This document shows positions 31,890 through 40,718 of a DNA stretch of 64,000 bases, piece by piece. Numbering within the stretch: position 1 is the stretch's first letter; the number at the start of each line of letters is the position of its first letter. The stretch covers positions 6,138,001 to 6,202,000 of the forward strand of contig NZ_CP108100.1 of NCBI RefSeq assembly GCF_036195045.1. The letters are read 5' to 3'. The translations under genes and the position numbers were made by a program. The stretch comes from Streptomyces sp. NBC_00236 (lineage in GTDB: Bacteria; Actinomycetota; Actinomycetes; Streptomycetales; Streptomycetaceae). The notes under the pieces are model-generated. The model was not told where the DNA came from. It was given only the letters and a program-made list of their open reading frames with translations, and did no database searches.

Positions 31890-34183
31890 GGATTCCGTGC
31901 CCGCACCGCCGCTTCACCGGTGCGCCCTGCGGCGGGGCGGTCCGGTCGACCGGCTACTGCGACACCTGCGGCCGCGAGGAGAGCGCCCCCGGACTGCCGC
32001 CGCTGCCCAGCGCCCCCGAGCGGCACGGCCCCGCCGGACTGCTCGAACTCCCGCTGCTGGACCCCGGCAGCCCCACCGAGCGTCTCGCCGCCGCCGAACA
32101 GCCGGTCCGCATCGTGATGACGTGCTCGGCCGAGGCCTGCCGTACCCCGCTCGTCCCGCCGCACACGGCGGCCCCGCCACCGGACGAGGGGTACTGCCCG
32201 CAGTGCGGCGCCCCGTACTCCTACCGTCCCGAGCTGACGAAGGACGGGCCACCGCTCCAGGACCAGTACCGCATCCGCGGCCCCATCGCGCACGGCGGCC
32301 AGGGCTGGGTCTATCTGGCGGAGGACACCCACCTGGAGGACTTCGTCGCGGTCAAGGGCCTCCTCAACCGGTACGCGGAACGCGGCGCCGCCCAGGCTGG
32401 TGAGGAGCGCCGCAGCCTGGTCGCCATCCGGCACGAACGCATCGTCCAGATCCGTGACTTCGTCAGCACCCGCAACGCGGACGGCACCGTGTCGGGCGGT
32501 TACATCGTGATGGAGGACGTCGGCGACCGGACCCTGACGGCCGTCGTCGAGTCGACCCGTCAGGGCGCCTTCGTCCTCGACATCGAGCACGTCATCACCT
32601 ACGGCTGCCAGATCCTGGAGGCGCTCGCCCATCTGCACGGCATGGGCTTCCTGTACGGGGACATGAAACCGTCCAACGTCATCCACCACCTCGACGGGAT
32701 CAAGGTCATCGACCTCGGCGGCGTCCGCAAGGCGGGGGCCGTCGACCCGCCGCCCGTCATCACCCCGTGGTTCGCCGCACCCGAGACGGACGGCACGGGC
32801 CCCCTCACCGTCGCCCACGACGTGCACACGGTCGGGGTCACCCTGGCCGAACTGGCGAGCTGGGCCGTCGGCGACGACGTGCCGGGGCTCGGCATCAGCT
32901 CGTTCCGGCTGGCCGTGGAACGGGCCACGGCCCACGACCCCGAGCGCAGGTTCGGCTCCGCCGAGGACATGGCGGGCCAGCTGCGCGGGGTGCTGCGCGA
33001 GATCCGGGCCCTGCGCGGCAAGCGCGACCAGCCCGAGCCCTCCGCGTACTTCACCCCGTCCACCGAACTTCTCGGTTCGCGCCTGGGCTCGGTACCCGAC
33101 TACGCGCACTGGCTCCGCCGCCCGCTGTACGACCGCCGGGAGACACCCCGGGCGCCCGTGCTCGACTCCGGGCTGCCCACCCCGACCGAGATCGCCCGCA
33201 GGCTGCCCGTGCCCCGGCCCTATCCGCGGGACCCGCAGGCCGCCCGGTTCGGGGTCAGCAGCTACGACCCGGGACAGCCGCTGCCCCAGCCGGAACAGGG
33301 GGAGCGGTCGGTGGAGATCTGCCTGCACAACGCCCGGCTGCTGCTCGGCCAGGACGGCGACGAGGCGCTGGTCGCGGCCCGCGAGCAGGTCCAGGCCGCC
33401 GCCGCGATACCGGGCCCGGGGCCCGTCCGCCAGTGGCGGCTCAGCTGGCACTGGGGCCTCGTCGCGCTGCGCAGCGCCGATGTGCTGGACGACCGGCAGT
33501 CCATGCTCGAAGCGGCCCTGGAGCACTTCTCCGCCGTGCACCGGGCCCTGCCGGGCGAGTACGCGGCCAAGCTGGCGCTGGCATACAGCGCGGAACAGCT
33601 CGGCGAGGGCCGGCCGGCCGGGGCGGGTCCCTCGGCGTACGAACTCTTCCGGGCCGTGCACGCCCGCAACCCCTCGCACGTCGGCGCGGCCCTGGGCCTG
33701 GCCAGGATCGCTCTGGCGCGCGGCGACCGGGCCGCGGCGACCGAGGTCCTGGACCTGGTGCCGGACGAGTCGCGGGACCACGCCGTCGCCCGGATCGCCG
33801 CTCTCCGCATCAGGGCGGCCCGGCTCGCGACGGGGGACCGGCCGCTGCCCGGGGAGGCGGAGATCGACGCCTGCCTGGCCGCCCTCGCGCCGGAACCGGG
33901 CACGCCGTCCCCGGTGGTCACGGGCGACGAGGCGGCCTGGCTGCTGCGGACCGAGCTGTACGAGTGGAAGCTCGACGCCGTCCGCGCCGCGGGCCGGGCC
34001 CCGCGCCCCAGGGGCGGCCTGCTGCGGATCGGGCTGCCGCCCCCGGCCGTGCCCGGGGAGCGGGCGGTGCGGGAGGACCTGGAGCAGTGCTACCGCTGGC
34101 TGGCCCGGCAGCGGCAGGCACCGGCCGAGTACGAGCGGCTGATCGACCTTTCGCACGCGGTCCGGCCGCAGACCCGCTTCTGA
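31886..34183 (+). CDS. PknG-like serine/threonine protein kinase with TPR domain
   Basis: 765 residues. The N-terminal region has Cys pairs (CxxCG at 25-29 and GYCPQCGAPY near 103) that can form zinc knuckles like the rubredoxin region of PknG. The kinase domain (about 128-380) has HGGQGWVYLAED, FVAVK (Lys157), LYGDMKPSNVI (catalytic Asp259, HRD replaced by YGD) and DLGG (Asp276, variant of DFG), all PknG-like. The C-terminal 330 residues are helical TPR-like repeats (EQVQAAAAIPG, YAAKLALAYSAEQL, AALGLARIALARGDRAAA). PknG phosphorylates the FHA protein GarA/OdhI to control 2-oxoglutarate metabolism. Cytoplasmic; cotranslated with the protease gene. Confidence 0.9.
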   Translation: MRIPCPHRRFTGAPCGGAVRSTGYCDTCGREESAPGLPPLPSAPERHGPAGLLELPLLDPGSPTERLAAAEQPVRIVMTCSAEACRTPLVPPHTAAPPPDEGYCPQCGAPYSYRPELTKDGPPLQDQYRIRGPIAHGGQGWVYLAEDTHLEDFVAVKGLLNRYAERGAAQAGEERRSLVAIRHERIVQIRDFVSTRNADGTVSGGYIVMEDVGDRTLTAVVESTRQGAFVLDIEHVITYGCQILEALAHLHGMGFLYGDMKPSNVIHHLDGIKVIDLGGVRKAGAVDPPPVITPWFAAPETDGTGPLTVAHDVHTVGVTLAELASWAVGDDVPGLGISSFRLAVERATAHDPERRFGSAEDMAGQLRGVLREIRALRGKRDQPEPSAYFTPSTELLGSRLGSVPDYAHWLRRPLYDRRETPRAPVLDSGLPTPTEIARRLPVPRPYPRDPQAARFGVSSYDPGQPLPQPEQGERSVEICLHNARLLLGQDGDEALVAAREQVQAAAAIPGPGPVRQWRLSWHWGLVALRSADVLDDRQSMLEAALEHFSAVHRALPGEYAAKLALAYSAEQLGEGRPAGAGPSAYELFRAVHARNPSHVGAALGLARIALARGDRAAATEVLDLVPDESRDHAVARIAALRIRAARLATGDRPLPGEAEIDACLAALAPEPGTPSPVVTGDEAAWLLRTELYEWKLDAVRAAGRAPRPRGGLLRIGLPPPAVPGERAVREDLEQCYRWLARQRQAPAEYERLIDLSHAVRPQTRF

Positions 34184-34248
34184 CCCCGTTTCCCGTGGAC
34201 CGCTCATGACCGCCGCACCTTCGTCCCGTAACTCCTGGAGGCAGTCCC

Positions 34249-35673
34249 ATGGGCGCTGACGCCCCCTCGTCCGGGCTGGAGTTCAAGGTGTCCCTGGACG
34301 TCCGGCGCGACCAGCAGCCGCACCACGACTCGCGGATCGACGCCCATCTGCGGGTCAAGGCCGCCGGCATCGGTCCCCGCGACCAGGTGCCCGCCGTCGA
34401 ACTCGCCGTCGTCATCGCGCTGGACGTCGCCGCCGGGCGCCGGGAGTCCGCGGCGGCCGCCCTCGCCGCCACGCTGCGCGCCCTGCCCGACGGGGTCTCC
34501 TTCGCCGTCCTGGGAGGCGCCGACGAGCGCGGCGAGCCGTCCCGCTGCTACCCGCTGCGCGGCCGGTGGGCGCTGGCCGACACGATGGAGAAGCGCCGCG
34601 CCGCGTTCAGCGCGGGCCGGATCGTCCCGGCGGCGGCCGACCGGCCGCCGCCCGGCTACCCGGCCTGGCTCGCCGCCGTCCGCGCACTGTTCTCCGAACG
34701 CCCGCTGCCACTGCGCCACCTGCTGCTGATCACCGACGGCAGCGGCCGGGACCCGGCGGACGAGGCCGGGCCGGACGGGGACGGGGGCGCGCTCCGGAAC
34801 GAACTCGCCTCCTGCGACGGTGCGTTCACCGCGGACGTGCTGGCGGTCGGCGGCGACTGGGACCCCGCGCCGCTGCTCGCCGTCGTCGAGCGCCTGCACG
34901 GCACCGCCGAGCACGCCCCCGACCGGTTCGGCTCCGCGGCCACCGGGGCGCTGCGACGGCTGCGCCGGGTCCGCAGCCCGGAACTGCCCGTCGTCGTGAC
35001 CGCGCGCCCGGCGGTGCACGCGGTCGAACTGACCGAGACGGCCCCCCGCCAGCAACGCCTCACACCCGCCACGGGGCAGGAGGAGCCGCACCGGGTCCGC
35101 TTCCCCACCCACCAGTGGGAGCCCGGCACCCGCGACTACCTCCTCACCGTGCACGCCGACGCGAGCACCGACCCGCTCGGCGTGCTGCTGCAACTGGCCA
35201 CCGTCTCCGTCGGGGACGCCACCGCCCCGCTGCTGGTCCGCTGGCTGCCGCCCGGAGTCGCCGTGGGCGCGGGGGCCACCGGCGCCGGGGGCGGCACGCT
35301 CCAGGCGATGAACGCCGCCACCCAGATGCGGACCGCCCTCAACCACGGATACGCCGCTCTCGAGGCGTTGAGCCGCGACGAGGCGGAGCAGCAGTTCGGC
35401 CTCGCGGTCCGGCTCGCCACCGAGATCGGCGCCGACTGGGTCCTCCAGGACGTGCGCCAGGTGGCCGACATCCTCGACGGCCCGCGCGGAGTGGTCCGGG
35501 TCGGTCCGACCGTCGACCGCCGCACCGTTCGCCGGGGACAACTGCACGTCGCCTCGGGCCACGGGCTGGAACTGCCCGGCCGCACCACGGGCAAGCCGGT
35601 GAAGTGCCCGCACTGCCGTCATCTCGCCGGACCCCGCGCCCGGTTCTGCATCGCCTGCGGAAGGAGCCTGTGA
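34249..35673 (+). CDS. VWA-like protein with C-terminal zinc ribbon
   Basis: 474 residues. A VWA-type Rossmann fold (about 35-230) begins ELAVVIALDVAAGRRESAAA, where the MIDAS DxSxS signature is replaced by DVAAG, so metal-dependent ligand binding is probably lost. HLLLITDGSGRDPADE forms a later strand. A beta-rich middle domain follows, then a helical region, and the last 22 residues hold CPHCRHLAGP and FCIACG, a four-Cys zinc ribbon. It starts 65 bp after the kinase stop, and its stop overlaps the next gene by one base (TGATG). Probably a cytoplasmic adaptor between the kinase and its membrane partner, which is an inference. Confidence 0.8.
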   Translation: MGADAPSSGLEFKVSLDVRRDQQPHHDSRIDAHLRVKAAGIGPRDQVPAVELAVVIALDVAAGRRESAAAALAATLRALPDGVSFAVLGGADERGEPSRCYPLRGRWALADTMEKRRAAFSAGRIVPAAADRPPPGYPAWLAAVRALFSERPLPLRHLLLITDGSGRDPADEAGPDGDGGALRNELASCDGAFTADVLAVGGDWDPAPLLAVVERLHGTAEHAPDRFGSAATGALRRLRRVRSPELPVVVTARPAVHAVELTETAPRQQRLTPATGQEEPHRVRFPTHQWEPGTRDYLLTVHADASTDPLGVLLQLATVSVGDATAPLLVRWLPPGVAVGAGATGAGGGTLQAMNAATQMRTALNHGYAALEALSRDEAEQQFGLAVRLATEIGADWVLQDVRQVADILDGPRGVVRVGPTVDRRTVRRGQLHVASGHGLELPGRTTGKPVKCPHCRHLAGPRARFCIACGRSL

Positions 35674-36692
35674 TGCCCTCGCCGACCCGGTGGACACGCG
35701 CCTTCCGGACCCGCCGCCGCACCCGGTCGCGCACCAGGCGCCTGCTGGAGCGGTACCTGGCCGTGATGGTGGTGACCGCGCTCGTCTCGGGCATCGCCCT
35801 GCTCGTCTCCTACTGGGAGGTGCAGAACTCCGCCGGCGAGATGCGCACCCGCGGCGCCCCCGCCGTCCAGGGCGTCGCAGCCACCCAGCTCGCCCTGCTG
35901 CGCGCCCACCAGGAGGCGGAGAGCTCGCGCGAGAACGGGATCGACGAGGTGGTCGGCGCCGGAGCGCGGTACGAGAACCAGCTGGCGGCCGCCGATCAGG
36001 GTCTGTCCCGGCTCTCCGACGTACAGATCGACGGGGAACGCGGCCGCGGCGTGCTCGACACGGTCAACGGCGTGCTGACCTCGTACAGCAGCTCCATCAC
36101 GCCCGGCGCCGTCAAGTACGTGCACGACGACCTGATGCAACGGCAGAAGTTCGGGGAGGCCAGAACGGTCCTCGACCGGCCGGGCACCGGGATCGTGCCA
36201 CGACTCGATGTCCTCCAGGACCACCAGATGCGGCGCATGGACCGGGTCAGCTCCCTGGGCACCCTCCAGCAGACCGGCTGGGCGGTCGCCGAGCTCGGCC
36301 TGCTGGTCCTCGCCCTGACCTGCGTCGGCGCCCTGTGGGTGCTGCGTACCCGATGCGGCCGCAGCCAGGACCCCTGGCTGCTCGCGGCACTGCTGGTGAC
36401 CGTCACGCTCGCCGTCGTCCCGCTGTGGGCCACCGTCCGCACCCAGGAACGGCTGGACACCGCCCGCCACCGGCTGGTCGCGATCGAGCAACGGGCCCAC
36501 GACCACACGGATCTGGCCGCCTCCCAGACGTACGTCACCGACCACTCCACCGCCCTGCGCGGCCGGCTCGCCGCCCGGAGCTGGCAGAGCTGGACGTACT
36601 ACGGGGCGCTGGGCGGTGCCGCGCTGATCGTCCTGCTGCCGGCGGCAGGCATCTGCCGGCGTCTCAACGCCGACTACTGGAGGGCCGAATGA
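35673..36692 (+). CDS. Four-helix membrane protein, GlnX-like
   Basis: 339 residues. A strongly basic N-terminus (RTRRRTRSRTRR) precedes TM1 (about 28-48). An extracytoplasmic helical domain of about 150 residues follows (SAGEMRTRGAPAVQG, then AATQLALLRAHQEAE), then TM2 (about 202-223), TM3 (about 233-254), a second outer helical loop and TM4 (about 309-328). This topology, and its position between a PknG-type kinase and a solute-binding lipoprotein, match mycobacterial GlnX, which relays amino-acid sensing by GlnH to PknG. Sequence similarity to GlnX cannot be tested here. Its stop overlaps the lipoprotein start (ATGA). Confidence 0.75.
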   Translation: MPSPTRWTRAFRTRRRTRSRTRRLLERYLAVMVVTALVSGIALLVSYWEVQNSAGEMRTRGAPAVQGVAATQLALLRAHQEAESSRENGIDEVVGAGARYENQLAAADQGLSRLSDVQIDGERGRGVLDTVNGVLTSYSSSITPGAVKYVHDDLMQRQKFGEARTVLDRPGTGIVPRLDVLQDHQMRRMDRVSSLGTLQQTGWAVAELGLLVLALTCVGALWVLRTRCGRSQDPWLLAALLVTVTLAVVPLWATVRTQERLDTARHRLVAIEQRAHDHTDLAASQTYVTDHSTALRGRLAARSWQSWTYYGALGGAALIVLLPAAGICRRLNADYWRAE

Positions 36693-37927
36693 GCCGGCAC
36701 ACCCGCGCGCTCCTGCTCGTCCTGGCCCTGTTCATGACCGCGGCCGGCTGCGGACTCGCCGCACCCGGCGGCAGCGACGAGGAACCGAAGGTGACGATCC
36801 TCGGCCCGTGGACCGACGATCAGGAGCAGCGGTTCAAGGACGTCCTGGACGGGTTCGACATCCCGTACACCTACCAGGGCACCGCCGCGACCCGCGAGGT
36901 CCTGCTCGCCGAGGTCCAGGCCGGTGACCCGCCCGACATCGCGATCCTGCCGGGCGTCGGAGAACTCGTCGAATACGCGCACGAGCGCCGGCTGCGCTCC
37001 CTGGAAGGGCTGTACGACCCCGAGGAGTACGGCAACCCGTGGCGGCCCGAGGCGCAGGGCGTCGACGGCGATCTGTGGGTACCGCTCAAGGCCGACCTCA
37101 AGTCCATCGTCTGGTACCGCGACGGCGCGGCCCCGGGCCGCAGCCCGGCACCGCTGGCCTCGTGGTGCATCGGCATGGGCGACGACGGCGCGTCCGGCTG
37201 GCCCGGCAGCGACTGGATCGAGGACCTCATCCTCCAGCGCGCGGGCCCGGTCCTCTACGCGCGCTGGGCCACCGGGGACCTGGACTGGACCGACGACCGT
37301 GTGGTCGCCGCCTGGACCACCTGGGCCGGGATGCTCGCCCAGGACCCGGACCGGGCCGGCGACATGCTGCTGGCCGACCACCGCGGACGGGCCGGGAGCC
37401 ACGGACTCCTCTTCGGTGGCGGCTGCGAACTGGAGCACCAGGGCTCCTTCGCCCGCGCCTTCTACGGGGACCGCGGCGGCCGCGCGGCCTTCGGGGACTC
37501 GGCGCCGCTGCTGCCCGGCGGCCCGTATACGGTGAAGGCCCATGAGGTGTCGGCCGACTTCGCGGCGCTCTTCGGCCGGAGCGGCCGGGCCCGCGAGATG
37601 ATCCGGCGGCTCGCCTCCCGGGAGGCCCAGGAGGAGTGGGGCCGCACGGGCGGGGTGTTCTCGGCCAACGCCGCGGTCCCGCCCAAGACGGGTACGGTCG
37701 ACCGGCAGGTGAGCCGGCGCTTCACGGACCAGCGGGTGCCGCTCTGCCTGGACGCGTCGGACGTCATGCCGGCGGCGGTGCGGGACGCGTTCTACGAGGC
37801 CGTGCTGCTCACGATGGCGCACCCCGCGGAACCGGTACGGTCGAGGCTGGCGGACATCCAGAAGGTCCAGGACGCCCAGCCCCCGGACACCCCCCGGCTG
37901 ACCGGGGTGTGCGGCAGACCACAGTGA
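36689..37927 (+). CDS. Extracellular solute-binding lipoprotein (family 1 type), orphan
   Basis: 412 residues. A signal peptide with lipobox TAAGC (Cys at residue 22) anchors it outside the membrane. The mature part has the periplasmic binding-protein start VTILGPWTDDQEQRFKDVL and GDPPDIAILPGVGELVEYA, typical of sugar-type (family 1) binding proteins. Later segments are DLWVPLKADLKSIVWYRDG and FSANAAVPP. No ABC permease or ATPase is nearby, so it is better explained as a sensor for the adjoining membrane protein and kinase than as a transporter subunit. GlnH, the binding protein paired with PknG in mycobacteria, is of the polar-amino-acid class, so the ligand here may differ. Confidence 0.85.
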   Translation: MSRHTRALLLVLALFMTAAGCGLAAPGGSDEEPKVTILGPWTDDQEQRFKDVLDGFDIPYTYQGTAATREVLLAEVQAGDPPDIAILPGVGELVEYAHERRLRSLEGLYDPEEYGNPWRPEAQGVDGDLWVPLKADLKSIVWYRDGAAPGRSPAPLASWCIGMGDDGASGWPGSDWIEDLILQRAGPVLYARWATGDLDWTDDRVVAAWTTWAGMLAQDPDRAGDMLLADHRGRAGSHGLLFGGGCELEHQGSFARAFYGDRGGRAAFGDSAPLLPGGPYTVKAHEVSADFAALFGRSGRAREMIRRLASREAQEEWGRTGGVFSANAAVPPKTGTVDRQVSRRFTDQRVPLCLDASDVMPAAVRDAFYEAVLLTMAHPAEPVRSRLADIQKVQDAQPPDTPRLTGVCGRPQ

Positions 37928-38080
37928 ACCTTTGTGGAACATCCACAAACGAGGACGGGTACGGGCTGGTACTTCGCCTGCATGGCCCAAGGCTTCTGTC
38001 AGGCTCCACCAGGAAACCGGGCAGGAGACTGTACGGAGTCGACGGCAGGGTTTTCCGGCTCGGGTTCGTAGGGTCGGTAC

Positions 38081-39664
38081 ATGACCGTTGTGGACGAAAC
38101 CCAGGGCGAGCCGAGCGATACCCGTGGCCGTGTGGCGGAACTGCTGGCACTGCGCGAGCAGGCCCGGCGCGGACCGAGTGACCGGGCGACCGAGGCACAG
38201 CACGCCAAGGGCAAGCTGACCGCGCGCGAGCGCATCGAGCTGCTCGTGGACCCGGGTTCGTTCAAGGAGGTCGAGCAGCTGCGCCGGCACCGGGCGACCG
38301 GTTTCGGCCTGGAGGAGAAGAAGCCCTACACCGACGGGGTCATCACCGGCTGGGGCACGGTCGACGGCCGCACGGTCTTCGTCTACGCACACGACTTCCG
38401 GATCTTCGGCGGCGCGCTGGGCGAGGCCCACGCCACGAAGATCCACAAGATCATGGACATGGCCATCTCGGCCGGTGCCCCGCTGGTCTCGCTCAACGAC
38501 GGCGCCGGCGCCCGTATCCAGGAGGGCGTCTCCGCCCTCGCCGGTTACGGCGGCATCTTCCAGCGCAACACCCGGGCCTCCGGGGTCATCCCGCAGATCA
38601 GCGTGATGCTCGGCCCGTGCGCGGGCGGCGCGGCCTACAGCCCCGCCCTCACGGACTTCGTCTTCATGGTCCGTGAGACCTCGCAGATGTTCATCACCGG
38701 ACCGGACGTCGTCAAGGCGGTCACCGGCGAGGAGATCACGCAGAACGGCCTCGGAGGCGCCGATGTGCACGCCGAGACCTCGGGCGTCGCGCACTTCGCG
38801 TACGACGACGAGGAGACCTGCATCGCCGAGGTCCGCTACCTGATCGGGATGCTGCCCTCGAACAACCGGGAGAACCCGCCCACCGTGGCGAGCGACGACC
38901 CGGCGGACCGGCGCGGCGACGTCCTGCTGGACCTGGTCCCGGCCGACGGCAACCGCCCGTACGACATGCACAAGGTCATCGAGGAGCTCGTCGACGACGG
39001 CGACTACCTGGAGATCCACGAGCGCTGGGCCCGCAACATCATCTGTGCGCTGGCCCGTCTGGACGGCTCCGTCGTCGGCATCGTCGCCAACCAGCCGCAG
39101 GCCCTGGCCGGTGTCCTGGACATCGAGGCGAGCGAGAAGGCCGCCCGCTTCGTCCAGATGTGCGATGCTTTCAACATCCCCATCGTCACTCTTCTGGACG
39201 TACCCGGCTTCCTGCCCGGCGTCGATCAGGAGCACGGTGGAATCATCCGGCACGGCGCGAAGCTGCTGTACGCCTACTGCAACGCGACGGTGCCGAGGAT
39301 CTCGCTGATCCTGCGCAAGGCCTACGGCGGTGCGTACATCGTCATGGACAGCCAGTCCATCGGTGCGGACCTCACCTACGCCTGGCCGACCAACGAGATC
39401 GCGGTGATGGGCGCCGAAGGTGCCGCCAACGTCATCTTCCGCAGGCAGATCGCCGACGCCGAGGACCCGGAGGCCATGCGGACCCGCATGGTCAAGGAGT
39501 ACAAGGCCGAACTGATGCACCCGTACTACGCCGCCGAGCGCGGCCTGGTCGACGACGTCATCGACCCTGCCGAGACCCGCGAGGTCCTGATCGCCTCGCT
39601 GGCGATGCTCCGCTCCAAGCACGCCGACCTGCCGTCCCGCAAGCACGGCAACCCCCCGCAGTAG
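38081..39664 (+). CDS. accB: Acyl-CoA carboxylase beta (carboxyltransferase) subunit
   Basis: 527 residues with both crotonase-like carboxyltransferase halves. The N-half has KLTARERIELLVDPGSF and LNDGAGARIQEG with the oxyanion-forming GGAAYSPAL; the C-half has DVPGFLPGVDQEHGGIIRHG and RKAYGGAYIVM. Length and sequence match Streptomyces AccB/PccB, the core of acetyl/propionyl-CoA carboxylase making malonyl- and methylmalonyl-CoA for fatty acid and polyketide synthesis. It works with a biotinylated alpha subunit encoded elsewhere. The short epsilon gene follows within 66 bp. Confidence 0.95.
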   Translation: MTVVDETQGEPSDTRGRVAELLALREQARRGPSDRATEAQHAKGKLTARERIELLVDPGSFKEVEQLRRHRATGFGLEEKKPYTDGVITGWGTVDGRTVFVYAHDFRIFGGALGEAHATKIHKIMDMAISAGAPLVSLNDGAGARIQEGVSALAGYGGIFQRNTRASGVIPQISVMLGPCAGGAAYSPALTDFVFMVRETSQMFITGPDVVKAVTGEEITQNGLGGADVHAETSGVAHFAYDDEETCIAEVRYLIGMLPSNNRENPPTVASDDPADRRGDVLLDLVPADGNRPYDMHKVIEELVDDGDYLEIHERWARNIICALARLDGSVVGIVANQPQALAGVLDIEASEKAARFVQMCDAFNIPIVTLLDVPGFLPGVDQEHGGIIRHGAKLLYAYCNATVPRISLILRKAYGGAYIVMDSQSIGADLTYAWPTNEIAVMGAEGAANVIFRRQIADAEDPEAMRTRMVKEYKAELMHPYYAAERGLVDDVIDPAETREVLIASLAMLRSKHADLPSRKHGNPPQ

Positions 39665-39730
39665 TCCGCGGCCCGGCAGCAACCCTGCAAGGCCCCCGCG
39701 AAGACCTGCCGAACAGACGGAGAGACACAC

Positions 39731-39934
39731 ATGAGCACAGCCACCGAGTCCGTGCTGCGCGTCGAGAAGGGTCTGGCCGACCCCGAGGAGCTGGCCGCCA
39801 TAACGGCGGTCCTGCTCGCCCGCGCCGCCTCCCAGCCCGCCGACGCCCCCGCCCTCCTCGGCCGCAACACCGCGGGCTGGCGCCGCCTGGAGCGCACCCC
39901 GGGCTTCCGCGCCCCGCACAGCTGGCAGGGCTGA
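39731..39934 (+). CDS. accE: Acyl-CoA carboxylase epsilon subunit
   Basis: 67 residues: VLRVEKGLADPEELAAITAVL and the C-terminal RNTAGWRRLERTPGFRAPHSW are conserved features of the actinobacterial AccE/PccE family. The epsilon subunit binds the beta hexamer and stimulates carboxylase activity. GACGGAGAG precedes the ATG. It is probably cotranscribed with accB and followed by a strong bidirectional hairpin. Confidence 0.93.
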   Translation: MSTATESVLRVEKGLADPEELAAITAVLLARAASQPADAPALLGRNTAGWRRLERTPGFRAPHSWQG

Positions 39935-40071
39935 CACTTCGAGCACCATCCTGATGCGGCCACACCGACCCGGTGCGGCCGCATCAGCCGTTCCCGGCCC
40001 CATCAAGCCCGTGCCGCCGCATCGCCCCCGGCCGGGCCCCGTCAAGCCCGTCGAGGCGCACCACACGAAAG

Positions 40072-40102
40072 GCCCCGCACTCCCACTCAGGGAGCACGGG
40101 GC
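40072..40102. terminator. Bidirectional terminator between accE and conservon 2
   Basis: GCCCCG-CA-CTCCC pairs with GGGAG-CA-CGGGGC around a 5-nt loop. It lies between the convergent accE stop (39934) and cvnD stop (40137). Confidence 0.7.
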
Positions 40103-40136
40103 TCACGTAATTCCGGGCCCGAAAGGGCTCGAGGGC

Positions 40137-40718
40137 CTACCGCAGGCGCGCCATCAGCGCATGCTCCACCAGAGTGATCAGCGCACTCTTGGCATCGGCG
40201 CGATGCCGCGCATCCGTCGTGAGAATCGGGGTGTCGGGTCCGATCTGAAGTGCTTCGCGGACCTCGTCGGGGGTGTAGGGCTGGTGTCCGTCGAAGCCGT
40301 TGAGGGCGATGACGAACGGCAGCCCGCTGTTCTCGAAGTAGTCGACCGCGGGGAAGCAGTCGGCGAGGCGGCGGGTGTCGACCAGCACGACCGCGCCGAT
40401 GGCGCCGCGTACGAGGTCGTCCCACATGAACCAGAAGCGGTCCTGTCCGGGGGTACCGAAGAGGTACAGGATCAGGTCCTGGTCCAGGGTGATGCGGCCG
40501 AAGTCCATGGCCACCGTCGTGGTGGTCTTGTCCCCGGTGTGGGTCAAGTCGTCGATGCCCGCCGAGGCGGACGTCATCACGGCTTCGGTGCGCAGCGGAT
40601 TGATCTCCGAAACGGCACCGACAAACGTGGTCTTACCCACGCCGAAGCCCCCTGCCACCACGATTTTCGCCGAGGTAGTGGAGCGGGCCGCTCCGCCGCT
40701 AGAGCTTGCGAAGTCCAC
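40137..40718 (-). CDS. cvnD2: Conservon GTP-binding protein CvnD (second conservon)
   Basis: 193 residues. Walker A/G1 is GGFGVGKTTFVG, the switch/G3 region is FGTPGQDRFWFMWDDL, and the base-recognition position reads ALNGFD in place of NKxD, as is usual in this MglA/Ras-like family. CvnD is a membrane-associated GTPase that forms a receptor-like complex with CvnA, B and C. Its start overlaps cvnC by 20 nt. Much of the gene is identical in DNA to the other cvnD at 45410-45991. The number 2 is assigned by synteny with S. coelicolor from memory. Confidence 0.93.
   Translation of the reverse strand: MDFASSSGGAARSTTSAKIVVAGGFGVGKTTFVGAVSEINPLRTEAVMTSASAGIDDLTHTGDKTTTTVAMDFGRITLDQDLILYLFGTPGQDRFWFMWDDLVRGAIGAVVLVDTRRLADCFPAVDYFENSGLPFVIALNGFDGHQPYTPDEVREALQIGPDTPILTTDARHRADAKSALITLVEHALMARLR

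Noticed and set aside
36689..37927. Binding lipoprotein as part of a sugar ABC importer
   Set aside because: No permease or ATPase gene lies nearby, and it is translationally coupled to a non-ABC four-helix membrane protein and a kinase operon.
36674..40066. A 1130-codon minus-strand frame across the binding-protein and accB genes
   Set aside because: Antisense to well-recognised genes, with biased composition and no domains.
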